DNA from: Pseudomonas hefeiensis
Lineage (GTDB): Bacteria; Pseudomonadota; Gammaproteobacteria; Pseudomonadales; Pseudomonadaceae
Direction of reading: 5' to 3'
Length of the DNA: 64,000 nt
NCBI RefSeq assembly: GCF_030687835.1
Contig: NZ_CP117449.1
Coordinates: 5,585,001-5,649,000, forward strand
Below the pieces are notes generated by a model that did not search any database, was not told the origin of the DNA, and was given only the letters and a program-made list of their open reading frames with translations. Of the stretch, positions 16,816 through 26,016 are shown in pieces. Numbering within the stretch: position 1 is the stretch's first letter; each line of letters begins with the position of its first letter. The position numbers and the translations under genes are program-made.

Positions 16816-17781
16816 ATGAACAGCCTTCCCATCATCGACATCAGCCCGCTCTACGGCGATGCACCCAGCGCCTGGCAATCGGTCGCCAGCCAGATCGACC
16901 AGGCCTGCCGCCAGTGGGGCTTTTTCTACATCAAGGGTCACCCCATCAGCCCGGCGCGCATCACCGACGTCCTGGGCCATGCCCAACGCTTCTTCACGCT
17001 GCCGGTAGAAGAAAAACTCAAGATAGATATCACCCAGACCCGCCATCATCGCGGCTACGGCGCCGTCGCCACCGAACAACTGGACCCGGCCAAACCCAGC
17101 GACCTGAAAGAAACCTTCGACATGGGCCTGCACTTGCCGGCCGATCATCCCGACGTGCTGGCGCATAAGCCTCTGCGCGGTCCTAACCGACACCCGGACC
17201 TGGTGGGCTGGGAACCCCTGATGGAGCAGCATTACCGCGACATGCAGGCACTTGCACAAACACTGCTGCGCGCCATGACCCTGGCCCTCGGCATCGAGCG
17301 GGACTTCTTCGACACACGTTTCAACGAGCCAGTGAGCGTGCTGCGCCTGATTCACTATCCGCCGCGTCACACCGCCAGTTCTGCCGAGCAGCAAGGTGCC
17401 GGCGCCCATACCGATTACGGTTGCATCACCCTGCTCTACCAGGACGCCGCCGGTGGTCTGCAAGTGCGCAACGTCAACGGCCAATGGATCGATGCGCCGC
17501 CCATCGACGGCACGTTCGTGGTCAACCTCGGCGACATGATGGCGCGCTGGAGCAACGACCGTTACCTGTCCACGCCGCATCGGGTGATCAGCCCGCTGGG
17601 AGTGGATCGCTATTCGATGCCGTTCTTTGCCGAGCCGCACCCCGACACGCTGATCCAATGCTTACCCGGTTGCCAGGATGACGCCCATCCACCGAAGTAC
17701 CCGACCACCACCTGCGCCGAATTCCTGCTGTCGCGCTTCGCTGACACCTATGCTTATCGGCGGGAACAACAGGCGGTGTAG
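16816..17781 (+). CDS. Fe(II)/2-oxoglutarate-dependent oxygenase, isopenicillin N synthase-like
   Basis: A 321-aa non-haem iron oxygenase. The N-terminal DIOX_N domain includes LPIIDISPLYGD and CRQWGFFYIKGH. The iron triad is visible: His198 and Asp200 in HTDYG, His255 in TPHRV. The 2-oxoglutarate-binding RxS is Arg265-Tyr-Ser267. ATG 16816 is chosen because it begins the conserved N terminus after an AGGAAAGCCGC stretch; the open frame continues upstream into a REP. It lies between purine transport and deaminase genes, as PA0147 does in P. aeruginosa, so a modified purine is a plausible substrate, but the reaction is unknown. Confidence 0.82.
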   Translation: MNSLPIIDISPLYGDAPSAWQSVASQIDQACRQWGFFYIKGHPISPARITDVLGHAQRFFTLPVEEKLKIDITQTRHHRGYGAVATEQLDPAKPSDLKETFDMGLHLPADHPDVLAHKPLRGPNRHPDLVGWEPLMEQHYRDMQALAQTLLRAMTLALGIERDFFDTRFNEPVSVLRLIHYPPRHTASSAEQQGAGAHTDYGCITLLYQDAAGGLQVRNVNGQWIDAPPIDGTFVVNLGDMMARWSNDRYLSTPHRVISPLGVDRYSMPFFAEPHPDTLIQCLPGCQDDAHPPKYPTTTCAEFLLSRFADTYAYRREQQAV

Positions 17782-17855
17782 TGGATCAGCCGGTCAGGTT
17801 TTACCAGACATTGCGGCCAGCCCCTGTAGAATGCCCGCCATCGATTCGCTGATGA

Positions 17856-18818
<963 letters not shown>

Positions 18819-18835
18819 GACTGGCGATGCCCCCT

Positions 18836-18925
18836 TGTGGGAGCAAGCCTGCTCGCGATAGTGGCATGACATTCAACATCAATGTCGACTGACTTACCGC
18901 CATCGCGAGCAGGCTCGCTCCCACA
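18836..18925. repeat. REP doublet (REPIN)
   Basis: Inverted REP copies at 18836-18860 and 18901-18925, with a TGTCGACTGAC centre, between convergent genes. Confidence 0.85.
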
Positions 18926-18938
18926 AGGGTGGAGTGGT

Positions 18939-20322
18939 TTAACCGGCCACCGTACCCTCGCTCAACTCCTCCAGCGTCTTGCCCCGCGTTTCCATCCCGA
19001 ACAACCAGACCACCCCCGCCGCCACGGCGAAGCACAGCGCGCCCAGGGCGAACACGCCGCCCTGTCCGGTAATGGGAAATACCAACCCGGTGACCAGAGG
19101 CCCGAGCAGCGAACCAATACGGCCGACAGCCGAGGCAAAGCCCGAACCCGTGGCCCGTGCCGAAGTGGGGTACAGCTCCGGCGTGTAGGTGTAGAGCACC
19201 GCCCACATGCCGAACAGGAAAAACTGCATCAAAAGCCCGGTGCCGATCAGCAAGCCCACGTTGCCGCCAAACACCGCGCTCTGACCATACAGAAACGCCA
19301 TCACCCCACCACCCAGCAACGTGACAACGCACACCGGTTTACGTCCCCAGCGCTCCACCAGCCACGCCGCCATCAGGAAACCTGGAATCCCGCCCAGGGA
19401 AATCAGCACGGTGTAATACACCGACTGGGTCACGGCGAACCCCGACTGCTGCAACAACGCGCTGAGCCAGGACGTCAGGCCATAGAAACCGAGCAAAGCA
19501 AAGAACCAGACGCTCCAGATCATCATCGTGCGCTGGCGATAAAGTGGCGACCAAATCTGCCCCAGAGCCGAAAAGAAACTGCCCGGCGTCCTCTCAACCC
19601 TCGGCAGGCGAATCGGCTCCGGCAGCTCCCGACGCCCCAACGAGGCCCGGACCTTGTCTTCGATTCGCTTGAGCACGGCATCCGCCTCGTCCCCCCGGCC
19701 GGCTTGTTCCAGCCAGCGCGGCGACTCGGGAATGAAGAAGCGAATCACCAGGACAAACACCGCCGGCACCGCCAATACCAGGAAGATGTCGCGCCAGCCG
19801 ATCACCGGCAATAGAAAGTACGACAGTACGCCCGCCGCCACGAAACCCAACGGCCAGAAGCCGTCCATCAAGGCGATATAACGGCCCCGGCGCTTGGCCG
19901 GGATCATCTCCGAGAGCATCGACTGGGCAATCGGAAACTCCATGCCCATGCCGATACCCAGCAGGATGCGAAACAGCATCAGTGAGTCGACGCTTTGGGC
20001 GGTAGAGCACAAGTAACTGGCGATGCCCCACAACACGATGCTCCACTGGAACACCGGTTTGCGCCCGAACCGATCGGCCAGCATGCCTGACAGCGAAGCC
20101 CCCAGTACCATGCCAAAGAAGCTGGAGCTGGCGAGCAAACCTGCCTGGGGCGGTGCTTAAGCCAAACTCGGCTTTGATCGAGCCCAGCAGGAACGTCATC
20201 ATGGCCAGGTCCATGGAGTCGAAGAAAAACGCCAAGGCGATGATGATGAAAATAATCCGGTGATAGCCGCTGATGGGCAGTCGCTCCAGACGTTCGGCCG
20301 CGCTGTAGCCGTGAGTATCCAT
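18939..20322 (-). pseudogene. MFS transporter with a +1 frameshift
   Basis: A major facilitator of the sugar/aromatic-acid porter type, about 460 aa if repaired. The N-terminal part starts at ATG 20322 (MDTHGYSAAERLERLP) and is in one frame to about residue 57. The rest, from LLASSSFFGMVLGA with the loop motif GMLADRFGRKPVF, continues in another frame to 18939. The break is at 20147-20150, where removing one base from a run of four G (plus strand) restores LSTAQAGLLASSS. Repaired, it has 12 membrane segments and both MFS loop signatures. It is either a recent pseudogene or a sequencing error. The substrate is unknown. Confidence 0.75.
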
Positions 20323-20410
20323 GCTGTTTCCCCCCAATCCAAAAAAATCCCAGGATCGAGTGTGCGCGAACCTTGCTGGAGGCTATTGCTGAATACGACC
20401 TGTGGCCGCC

Positions 20411-21146
20411 CTAGAACGCCATTTCCACAGTGTCCTGCCTGGCAAACCGATGGATTTCCTGCTGGCCAAGCACCGTCACCTGCAAGGCCCTGGAGTCGTT
20501 GGGCAGGCTCAGCCAGCCGGACTGCATGAACAGTTGCAGCAACGCCGCGCCCAGGGCGCCCCCCCAGGTGCGGACGCCGCTCGCTCCAGTCCGGACAGGC
20601 ACAAGCGGTGCGGGCGTTGCGGTGGGCCAGCGCCTGGATGAACAAACCGTGCCCGGCCAGCTCATTGGCGCCTTTGTGAGTCACGATCACCCGCTGGTCG
20701 CCCTGCTCGATCCAGCCGGCGTCCAGCAGGCGCTGATACAGGTCTGCCGCCAGGGTGCCGCCCAGATGGTCGTCGCAAAGTCTGGCGCGCATCAACGAAG
20801 CGGGAGCCGACGGGGCCTTGGCCGGCATGACCCCGCGCTTGAAGACTTCTGGAAGCTGCCGCGGTGTGCTGGCCAGGGTCGCGCTGGCCAGTGCTTCGAC
20901 GGCAGCGCCGATCTCGGGTGCCGCCAGGCGGAAAAACCGTTTGCGGCCACGGGCTTCGACTTTCAACAGGCCTCCGGCGGACAGACGGCCCAGATGAGCA
21001 CTGGCCGAAGACGGCGACAGCCCGGCCAACAACGCCAGCTCTTCAGCCTGCCGCGCCGTGCCATCCATCAAGGCCCACATCATTGCGCTGCGTTTTGGGT
21101 CGGCCAGCAGCGTGGCGATCTGGCTGATGCAAGGTGCATGTTCCAT
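20411..21146 (-). pseudogene. ArsR-family regulator with a +1 frameshift
   Basis: An N-terminal ArsR-type winged helix (about 1-90; AEELALLAGLSPSSASAHL) is followed by a C-terminal domain with CACPDWSERRPHLGG. At a run of seven C (20559-20565, plus strand) the frame changes. Deleting one base gives the continuation LGAALLQLFMQSGWLSL, ending at 20411 (about 244 aa). As written, the frame instead runs on to 20199 with unrelated sequence overlapping the MFS gene. The CxCxDW..HLGG motif is common in this regulator subgroup. It lies immediately upstream of the frameshifted MFS gene on the same strand and probably controls it. Confidence 0.7.
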
Positions 21147-21348
21147 GTATTCACTCCCTGTTGAATCATTCGTCTACTGCTCTGGCGCATAGTGACCAGC
21201 AATGGGGCCGCCCAAAGCGGCTAGACCGGCGCAAGTCGCGCGCCGCTTCAGGCGGCCGCTAGTATAAGCGTGCAGATCGAGGTTTCCTGTCCTCCGGAAA
21301 CCTTTGGAGGCGATTGGTCGTGAGGGAAAAGTCTCTATTTACCCGCGA

Positions 21349-22278
21349 CTAATGGTCGGGACTCGACGAGCGCGCAAATTGTGCCGTCAACCGGCCACAA
21401 CGCAGCTTGAGCATTTCTCGCAGCAGATTGATGGGTTTGCTCAACTGCGATCGGTGAGCACACAGCAGATTGAGCGGCGCGCGCTCGCATTGCAGGTGCG
21501 GCAGCAGGATTTTCAAACGTCCGGCCAACACATCGGTTGAAACATCCAGCCAGGATTTATAAGCGATCCCCGCACCTGCCACCGCCCAGCGACGCACCAC
21601 ATCGGCATCGTCGCTAAAACGGTCGCCGCTGACGGTCAGGCTCATTTCCCGTTTGCCGTCATGGAAGCACCAACGGTCATGAACCCGCGTGCCGAGCATA
21701 TACAACAGGCAATTATGCTGGGCCAGTTGCTCCAACTGATTGGGTTCGCCATGCCGAGCCAGGTAACCCGGCGATGCACACAGCACCCGATGGTTATCCG
21801 GCGCGACAGGCAGAGCCACCAGGCTCGAATCTTCCGGCTCGCCATACCGCAACGCGACATCCACCGGCTGCTTGAACAGATCCGCGATGCGATCACCCAG
21901 CAGCAGTCGCACCGTCAGCCCAGGGTGCTCGTCCTGGAACGCGTCCAGCCAGGGCAGCAGCAGGTTGCGTCCCAAGTCCGAGGGGGCGGACAACTGCAAC
22001 ACCCCGCTGACCTGATCCTGGCCGCTGGTCAATAACCTGCGCCCTTCATCGAGGCTGCTCAGCGCGGCGCGGGCGTACTCGAGGAAACCTTCGCCTTCGG
22101 CCGTCAGGCGCAAACTGCGGGTAGAACGGGCCAACAGCCGGGCGCCCAGGTGTTGTTCTATCCGCTTCAACGCGGCGCTGGCCACCGCCGCCGACAAGTC
22201 CATGACCCTGGCTGCGGCAGAAAGGCTGCCCAGGTCTGCGGCCCGGACGAACAACTGCAAGTCGTCGAATCGAAGCAT
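21349..22278 (-). CDS. LysR-family transcriptional regulator
   Basis: A 309-aa LysR-type regulator: N-terminal HTH (about 1-60; FVRAADLGSLSAAARVM), linker helix, and an effector-binding domain from about 90. The sequence SAPSDLGRNLLLPWLDAF is typical of the CrgA/PA2206-like subgroup that controls adjacent oxidoreductases. It is divergent from the quinone oxidoreductase-like gene at 22391 with a 112 bp gap, so that gene is the likely target. The C-terminal end (ARSSSPDH) is unremarkable. Confidence 0.85.
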   Translation of the reverse strand: MLRFDDLQLFVRAADLGSLSAAARVMDLSAAVASAALKRIEQHLGARLLARSTRSLRLTAEGEGFLEYARAALSSLDEGRRLLTSGQDQVSGVLQLSAPSDLGRNLLLPWLDAFQDEHPGLTVRLLLGDRIADLFKQPVDVALRYGEPEDSSLVALPVAPDNHRVLCASPGYLARHGEPNQLEQLAQHNCLLYMLGTRVHDRWCFHDGKREMSLTVSGDRFSDDADVVRRWAVAGAGIAYKSWLDVSTDVLAGRLKILLPHLQCERAPLNLLCAHRSQLSKPINLLREMLKLRCGRLTAQFARSSSPDH

Positions 22279-22390
22279 GACGGCCTCATTATCAAAAAAA
22301 CATTGAAAGAGCCTGTTCTTTTAGCCGGTTTTATCTCGGTGATAAATAGCTAAACATGGTCTTCATCCATCTCACCTCACGGAGCGCTTC

Positions 22391-23404
22391 ATGAAAGCCA
22401 TTGCCTACTACCATTCGTTGCCGATCACCGACCCACAATCGCTGCAAGACATTGAACTGCCGGAACCCACTGTCGGTCCTCGGGATCTGCTGGTGGAAGT
22501 CAAAGCCATTTCGGTCAACCCGATCGACACGAAAATCCGCCAGAACGTCCAGCCCGAAGACGGCGCAGCCAAAGTGTTGGGCTGGGATGTGGCCGGCGTG
22601 GTCAAGGCGGTGGGCAATGAGGTCACGCTGTTCAAGGCGGGCGACAAGGTGTTCTACGCCGGCTCCATTGTCCGTGCCGGCGGCAACAGCGAATTGCATG
22701 TGGTGGATGAACGCATCGTCGGCCAGATGCCCAAGACCCTCGGTTTCGCCGAAGCCGCTGCCCTGCCGCTGACGGCCATTACCGCGTGGGAGTTGCTGTT
22801 CGAACGCCTGCAAATCCAGGAAGGCCAGGACGATCAGGGCCAAAGCCTGTTGATCGTCGGTGCGGCGGGAGGTGTCGGCTCGATACTGACGCAACTGGCC
22901 AGCAAGCTCACCGCACTGAAAGTCATTGGCAGCGCTTCCCGGCCGCAGACTCAGGACTGGGTACGAGGCCTGGGTGCCGACCTGGTCGTGGACCACAGCC
23001 ATCCGCTGAGCGATGCATTGAAGCAAGCAGGCCAGGCTCAGGTGACCCATGTCGCCAGCCTGACCCAGACCGACCAGCACCTGGATCAATTGGTGGAGGC
23101 CCTGGCGCCCCAGGGCAAACTGGCACTGATCGATGATCCCAAGGCGCTGGATGTGACTAAGCTCAAGCGCAAGAGCCTGTCGTTGCATTGGGAATTAATG
23201 TACACCCGCTCGCTGTTCGAAACAGCGGACATGATTGAACAGCACAAACTGCTCAACCGCGTCGCCGCGCTAATCGACGCCGGCACCTTACAGACCACCG
23301 TCGGCGAGCATTTTGGCACCATCAACGCCGAGAACCTGCGCCGGGCCCATGCCTTGCTGGAAAGCGGAAAAGCCAAAGGCAAGATTGTGCTTGAAGGTTT
23401 CTGA
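22391..23404 (+). CDS. Zinc-type alcohol dehydrogenase-like / quinone oxidoreductase
   Basis: A 337-aa medium-chain dehydrogenase/reductase of the NADPH:quinone oxidoreductase type. It has the N-terminal GroES-like fold (VGPRDLLVEVKAISVNPID), VLGWDVAGVV near 60-69, and the Rossmann motif VGAAGGVGSILTQLA near 156-170. The cysteines that bind structural and catalytic zinc are missing, so it is a zinc-independent member. It probably reduces quinones or enals. The divergent LysR gene likely regulates it. The ACGGAGCGCTTC sequence supplies a Shine-Dalgarno. Confidence 0.82.
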   Translation: MKAIAYYHSLPITDPQSLQDIELPEPTVGPRDLLVEVKAISVNPIDTKIRQNVQPEDGAAKVLGWDVAGVVKAVGNEVTLFKAGDKVFYAGSIVRAGGNSELHVVDERIVGQMPKTLGFAEAAALPLTAITAWELLFERLQIQEGQDDQGQSLLIVGAAGGVGSILTQLASKLTALKVIGSASRPQTQDWVRGLGADLVVDHSHPLSDALKQAGQAQVTHVASLTQTDQHLDQLVEALAPQGKLALIDDPKALDVTKLKRKSLSLHWELMYTRSLFETADMIEQHKLLNRVAALIDAGTLQTTVGEHFGTINAENLRRAHALLESGKAKGKIVLEGF

Positions 23405-23428
23405 GCACCGATGAGGGGACGGTTTTTT

Positions 23429-23517
23429 TGTGGGGGAAAAGCTTGTTCGCGATAGGCGATGACTCGGCCTGACAGGGAACCGCGTAGCCTTCATCGCGAG
23501 CAAGCTTTGCTCCCACA
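23429..23517. repeat. REP doublet (degenerate left copy)
   Basis: A degenerate left copy (TGTGGGGGAAAAGCTTGTTC) and a good right copy (ATCGCGAGCAAGCTTTGCTC), inverted, lie 25 bp after the oxidoreductase stop. Confidence 0.75.
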
Positions 23518-23627
23518 AAAAAACCTGCACCGTCAGTCTGAGAATTGACCCTTGTCACAATTGCGATCGCATTCAGGTCTACACTCGAGGCCTTTGCAGC
23601 GCAATCTTTTACGTGAGGAGGTCAGCA

Positions 23628-23798
23628 ATGAAGATCCTGATAAAAGAAGTGGCAAAATCCCAGTGGCAAGTGCGTCTTGACCAACACGTCGTGACCTTCC
23701 GTACCGAGGCCGAGGCACAGGCTTTCGCCACCACCCTGCAAGCGCGTATTCACGCACCTCACCACTACCCCGAACAGCAGCAGCGAGCGGCCGGCTGA
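23628..23798 (+). CDS. Small conserved-looking protein, DUF2188-like
   Basis: A 56-aa protein. ATG 23628 sits behind a perfect AGGAGG (23616-23621), which makes it very likely to be translated. The core pattern (KILIKEVAKSQWQVRLDQH, then EAEAQAFATTL) resembles the short DUF2188 fold: a beta hairpin with an alternating hydrophobic strand followed by one helix. No function is known. It stands alone between a REP doublet and the convergent Bcr/CflA gene, which ends directly after it. Confidence 0.6.
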   Translation: MKILIKEVAKSQWQVRLDQHVVTFRTEAEAQAFATTLQARIHAPHHYPEQQQRAAG

Positions 23799-23799
23799 A

Positions 23800-25002
23800 T
23801 CAGTCCTGGCCACTGGCTTGTGCCAGTGTCCGGGCATGTTGCAGGCGGCGGGTCAGCATCGCTGCGCCCACCACCAATAGTCCGCAAAGGCTGATGACCA
23901 TTGCCATCGGCACGGCCGTGCCATCGTGCAGCGCCGCCACCAACGCGGCGGCACCAGCGGCTACGGAAAACTGCAGGCATCCCAGCATCGCCGACGCGCT
24001 ACCGGCACGAGCCCCCTGCCCGTTCATGGCGCAAGCCGAAGCATTGGGCAGGATGCAACCCAGGCTGGCGATGCAGATGAACAGCGGAATCAATAACGGC
24101 CACAGCCGCTCAGTGTGCATGGAACTGATCGCCAACAAACTCAGCCCGGCGGCGAGATAAACCCATACCGCGCGAGACAGCAGGAATGCCGGCCCACGCT
24201 TGGACAACAACCGGGCGTTGACCTGTGCCACCAGGATAAAACCCGCCGCGTTGGTCCCGAACAGCCAGCCGAAGTGTTCGGCCGGTACACCGTAGAGCTT
24301 GATGAAGACGAAAGGCGAACCGGCGATGTAGGCAAACATCCCGGCGATAGCGATGCCCCCCGTCAAGGCGTGCCCCAGGAAAATCGAGTCGGTCAACAGT
24401 CGACCATATTGGCGCAATGCCCCGGACAACGGTTGACGAGGTACATGGGCCGGCAGACTTTCCGGCAGCCACAACGCCACAGCTGTCGCCGCCAGTGCGC
24501 TGAACACCGTCAGGGCAATGAAGATCGATTGCCACCCATGCAGGTTCACCAACAACCCGCCGAGCACCGGCGCGAGGATCGGCGCCAGGCCCATCACCAG
24601 CATCAGTTGCGAGAACACCTTGGCCGAGCCCACCGCGTCGCATTTGTCACTGACCACCGCCCGGGAAATCACCATACCGGCGCATCCGCCCAGGGCCTGG
24701 ACGAAGCGGGCACCGATCAGCCATTCAAGACTCGGCGCGTAGGCACAGGCCAGAGACGCCAGGGTGAACAGGCCAACGCCCGTCAGCAATGGAATGCGCC
24801 GCCCGAAGCGATCCGCCACCGGCCCATAGGCCAGTTGCCCGATGGACAATCCGAGAAAATAAGCCGCCAGGGTCAGTTGGATGTGATTTTCATCGGTGCC
24901 AAAGGCAGTCGCCATGGCCGGAAAAGCCGGCAGATAGAAATCGATCGCCAAGGGACCGAATGCGCTCAAGGCGCCAAGAATCAGAATGGTACGGAAGTTC
25001 AT
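23800..25002 (-). CDS. Bcr/CflA-type MFS multidrug exporter
   Basis: A 400-aa MFS drug:H+ antiporter with 12 membrane segments. Diagnostic features are the N-terminal DFYLPAFPAMATAF, loop GPVADRFGRRIPLL near 80-93, and RFVQALGGCAGMVISRAVV near 119-136, typical of the Bcr/CflA/chloramphenicol exporter subfamily. It should export small drugs such as bicyclomycin or sulphonamides in relatives; the specific substrate is not readable. The stop lies 1 bp from the convergent small gene, so the two transcripts collide. Confidence 0.85.
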   Translation of the reverse strand: MNFRTILILGALSAFGPLAIDFYLPAFPAMATAFGTDENHIQLTLAAYFLGLSIGQLAYGPVADRFGRRIPLLTGVGLFTLASLACAYAPSLEWLIGARFVQALGGCAGMVISRAVVSDKCDAVGSAKVFSQLMLVMGLAPILAPVLGGLLVNLHGWQSIFIALTVFSALAATAVALWLPESLPAHVPRQPLSGALRQYGRLLTDSIFLGHALTGGIAIAGMFAYIAGSPFVFIKLYGVPAEHFGWLFGTNAAGFILVAQVNARLLSKRGPAFLLSRAVWVYLAAGLSLLAISSMHTERLWPLLIPLFICIASLGCILPNASACAMNGQGARAGSASAMLGCLQFSVAAGAAALVAALHDGTAVPMAMVISLCGLLVVGAAMLTRRLQHARTLAQASGQD

Positions 25003-25097
25003 CGGGCGTCCAGGTTCAGGCGTCAGTCAGCAGCCCGACAGTCTAGCCGTGCCGGGCGCTCTTGAACATTCCGATAGGTCGCTAACGATTAAAAATC

Positions 25098-25295
25098 TCA
25101 GGCGAGACTGGCCTCGTACCCCTCCTCTTTAATGGCTTGGACTACGGCATCGACCGACAAAGCACTCTGCACCTGAACAGTCCTGGCGCTCAGATCGATC
25201 TGCACATCCGCCGCCGGATCCTTGGCCTGCACAGCTTGGGTGATGGCCTTGACGCAGTGACCGCAGGACATTCCCTGAACATTGAATGTTTGCAT
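25098..25295 (-). CDS. copZ: Copper chaperone with HMA domain
   Basis: A 65-aa soluble heavy-metal-associated domain with the Cu(I)-binding motif GMSCGHC at residues 8-14 and a beta-alpha-beta-beta-alpha-beta pattern. ATG 25295 follows AAGGAG with 7 bp spacing. It should carry Cu(I) in the cytosol and pass it to CopA or to CueR. A CueR-type promoter lies directly upstream. It is encoded 0.7 kb from copA on the opposite strand. Confidence 0.88.
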   Translation of the reverse strand: MQTFNVQGMSCGHCVKAITQAVQAKDPAADVQIDLSARTVQVQSALSVDAVVQAIKEEGYEASLA

Positions 25296-25326
25296 GAGAT
25301 AACTCCTTGGGATTGAGGTTGCCAGC

Positions 25327-25357
25327 AGTTTCAAGCTTGCCATCATGGAAAGGTCAA
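25327..25357 (-). promoter_or_regulatory. CueR-type operator/promoter of copZ
   Basis: On the minus strand TTGACC (25357-25352) and GAAACT (25332-25327) are separated by exactly 19 bp. The spacer reads TTTCCATGATGGCAAGCTT and contains the imperfect dyad (ACCTTTCC / GGCAAGCT) typical of CueR boxes. It ends 31 bp before the copZ start codon. Confidence 0.75.
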
Positions 25358-25443
25358 GTTCTGACGAAAACTGCCGGGCTGGCAATCGGTGCCGAGCTCA
25401 GCCAAGCTGCACACATCAAGGATTTCACACCGGAGGTTCAGCC

Positions 25444-25827
25444 ATGCGCTGGTCAGCGTTCAGCCTGTTTTGCATGCTCGGTTTGTCAGCGGTGAGCCCC
25501 CAGGCGTCGGCCGTCGGCGAAGACTACGGCGTGCTGATCATTTCCCGCGAGCGCCTGGAAGTGCCGACTTCCTGCGAAATCGGCATCTATATCGGCGATC
25601 AGCTCTCGGGGCGCTTGTTCCAGGAACAGAGCACCTCCTTCAACTTGCCACCGGGAAAATTCTCCTTGCGCTTGAAGCTGCTACCGGGCCAGGCGCCGGG
25701 CTGCAGTCCGGGCATGCTCGCGCCAGGTTCGCAGGATGTCACGCTCAAGGCGGGCGACGTACTGAAGTTCCGCATTGCCATGACCCAGGAAGGGATGTAT
25801 CTCAAGCCGGCTGGTCTCGGTTACTGA
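25444..25827 (+). CDS. Secreted hypothetical protein in the copper locus
   Basis: A 127-aa protein with a signal peptide (MRWSAFSLFCMLGLSAV, cleavage near ASA at residues 21-23). The mature part has an immunoglobulin- or PEGA-like pattern: SCEIGIYIGDQLSGRLF, FNLPPGKFSLRLKLLPG, QDVTLKAGDVLKFRIA. Two cysteines are left after the signal sequence, which could form a disulphide. GGAGG precedes ATG 25444. I do not recognise a named family. It lies between copZ and copA, but its sequence shows no Met-rich or His-rich copper motif, so a link to copper is only positional. Confidence 0.6.
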   Translation: MRWSAFSLFCMLGLSAVSPQASAVGEDYGVLIISRERLEVPTSCEIGIYIGDQLSGRLFQEQSTSFNLPPGKFSLRLKLLPGQAPGCSPGMLAPGSQDVTLKAGDVLKFRIAMTQEGMYLKPAGLGY

Positions 25828-25842
25828 GTCCTTAGATAAAAA

Positions 25843-25925
25843 ATGGGCTTGCTCGCGAATGCGGTGTGTCAGTCGATTCAAGGGTTAGCTGACACACCGC
25901 ATTCGCGAGCAAGCCCGCTCCCACA
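25843..25925. repeat. REP doublet with a long perfect stem
   Basis: Arms beginning GGGCTTGCTCGCGAATGCGG and ending in its exact complement form a 28 bp perfect inverted repeat around a 16 bp centre. The left REP lacks its outer GTGGGAGC part. Confidence 0.8.
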
Positions 25926-25955
25926 AGGTGTGTATGCAAGCTTTTGGATTGGCGC

Positions 25956-25986
25956 TTGACCTTCCCGGCATGGCAAGGTTGATCCT
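25956..25986 (+). promoter_or_regulatory. CueR-type operator/promoter of copA
   Basis: TTGACC (25956-25961), a 19 bp spacer TTCCCGGCATGGCAAGGTT and GATCCT (25981-25986) match the architecture of Cu(I)-CueR activated promoters, with the dyad ACCTTCC / GGCAAGGT. It ends 30 bp before the copA start codon. Confidence 0.85.
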
Positions 25987-26016
25987 GTAGTCATTCACTA
26001 CAAGGGAGCCTGTCCG

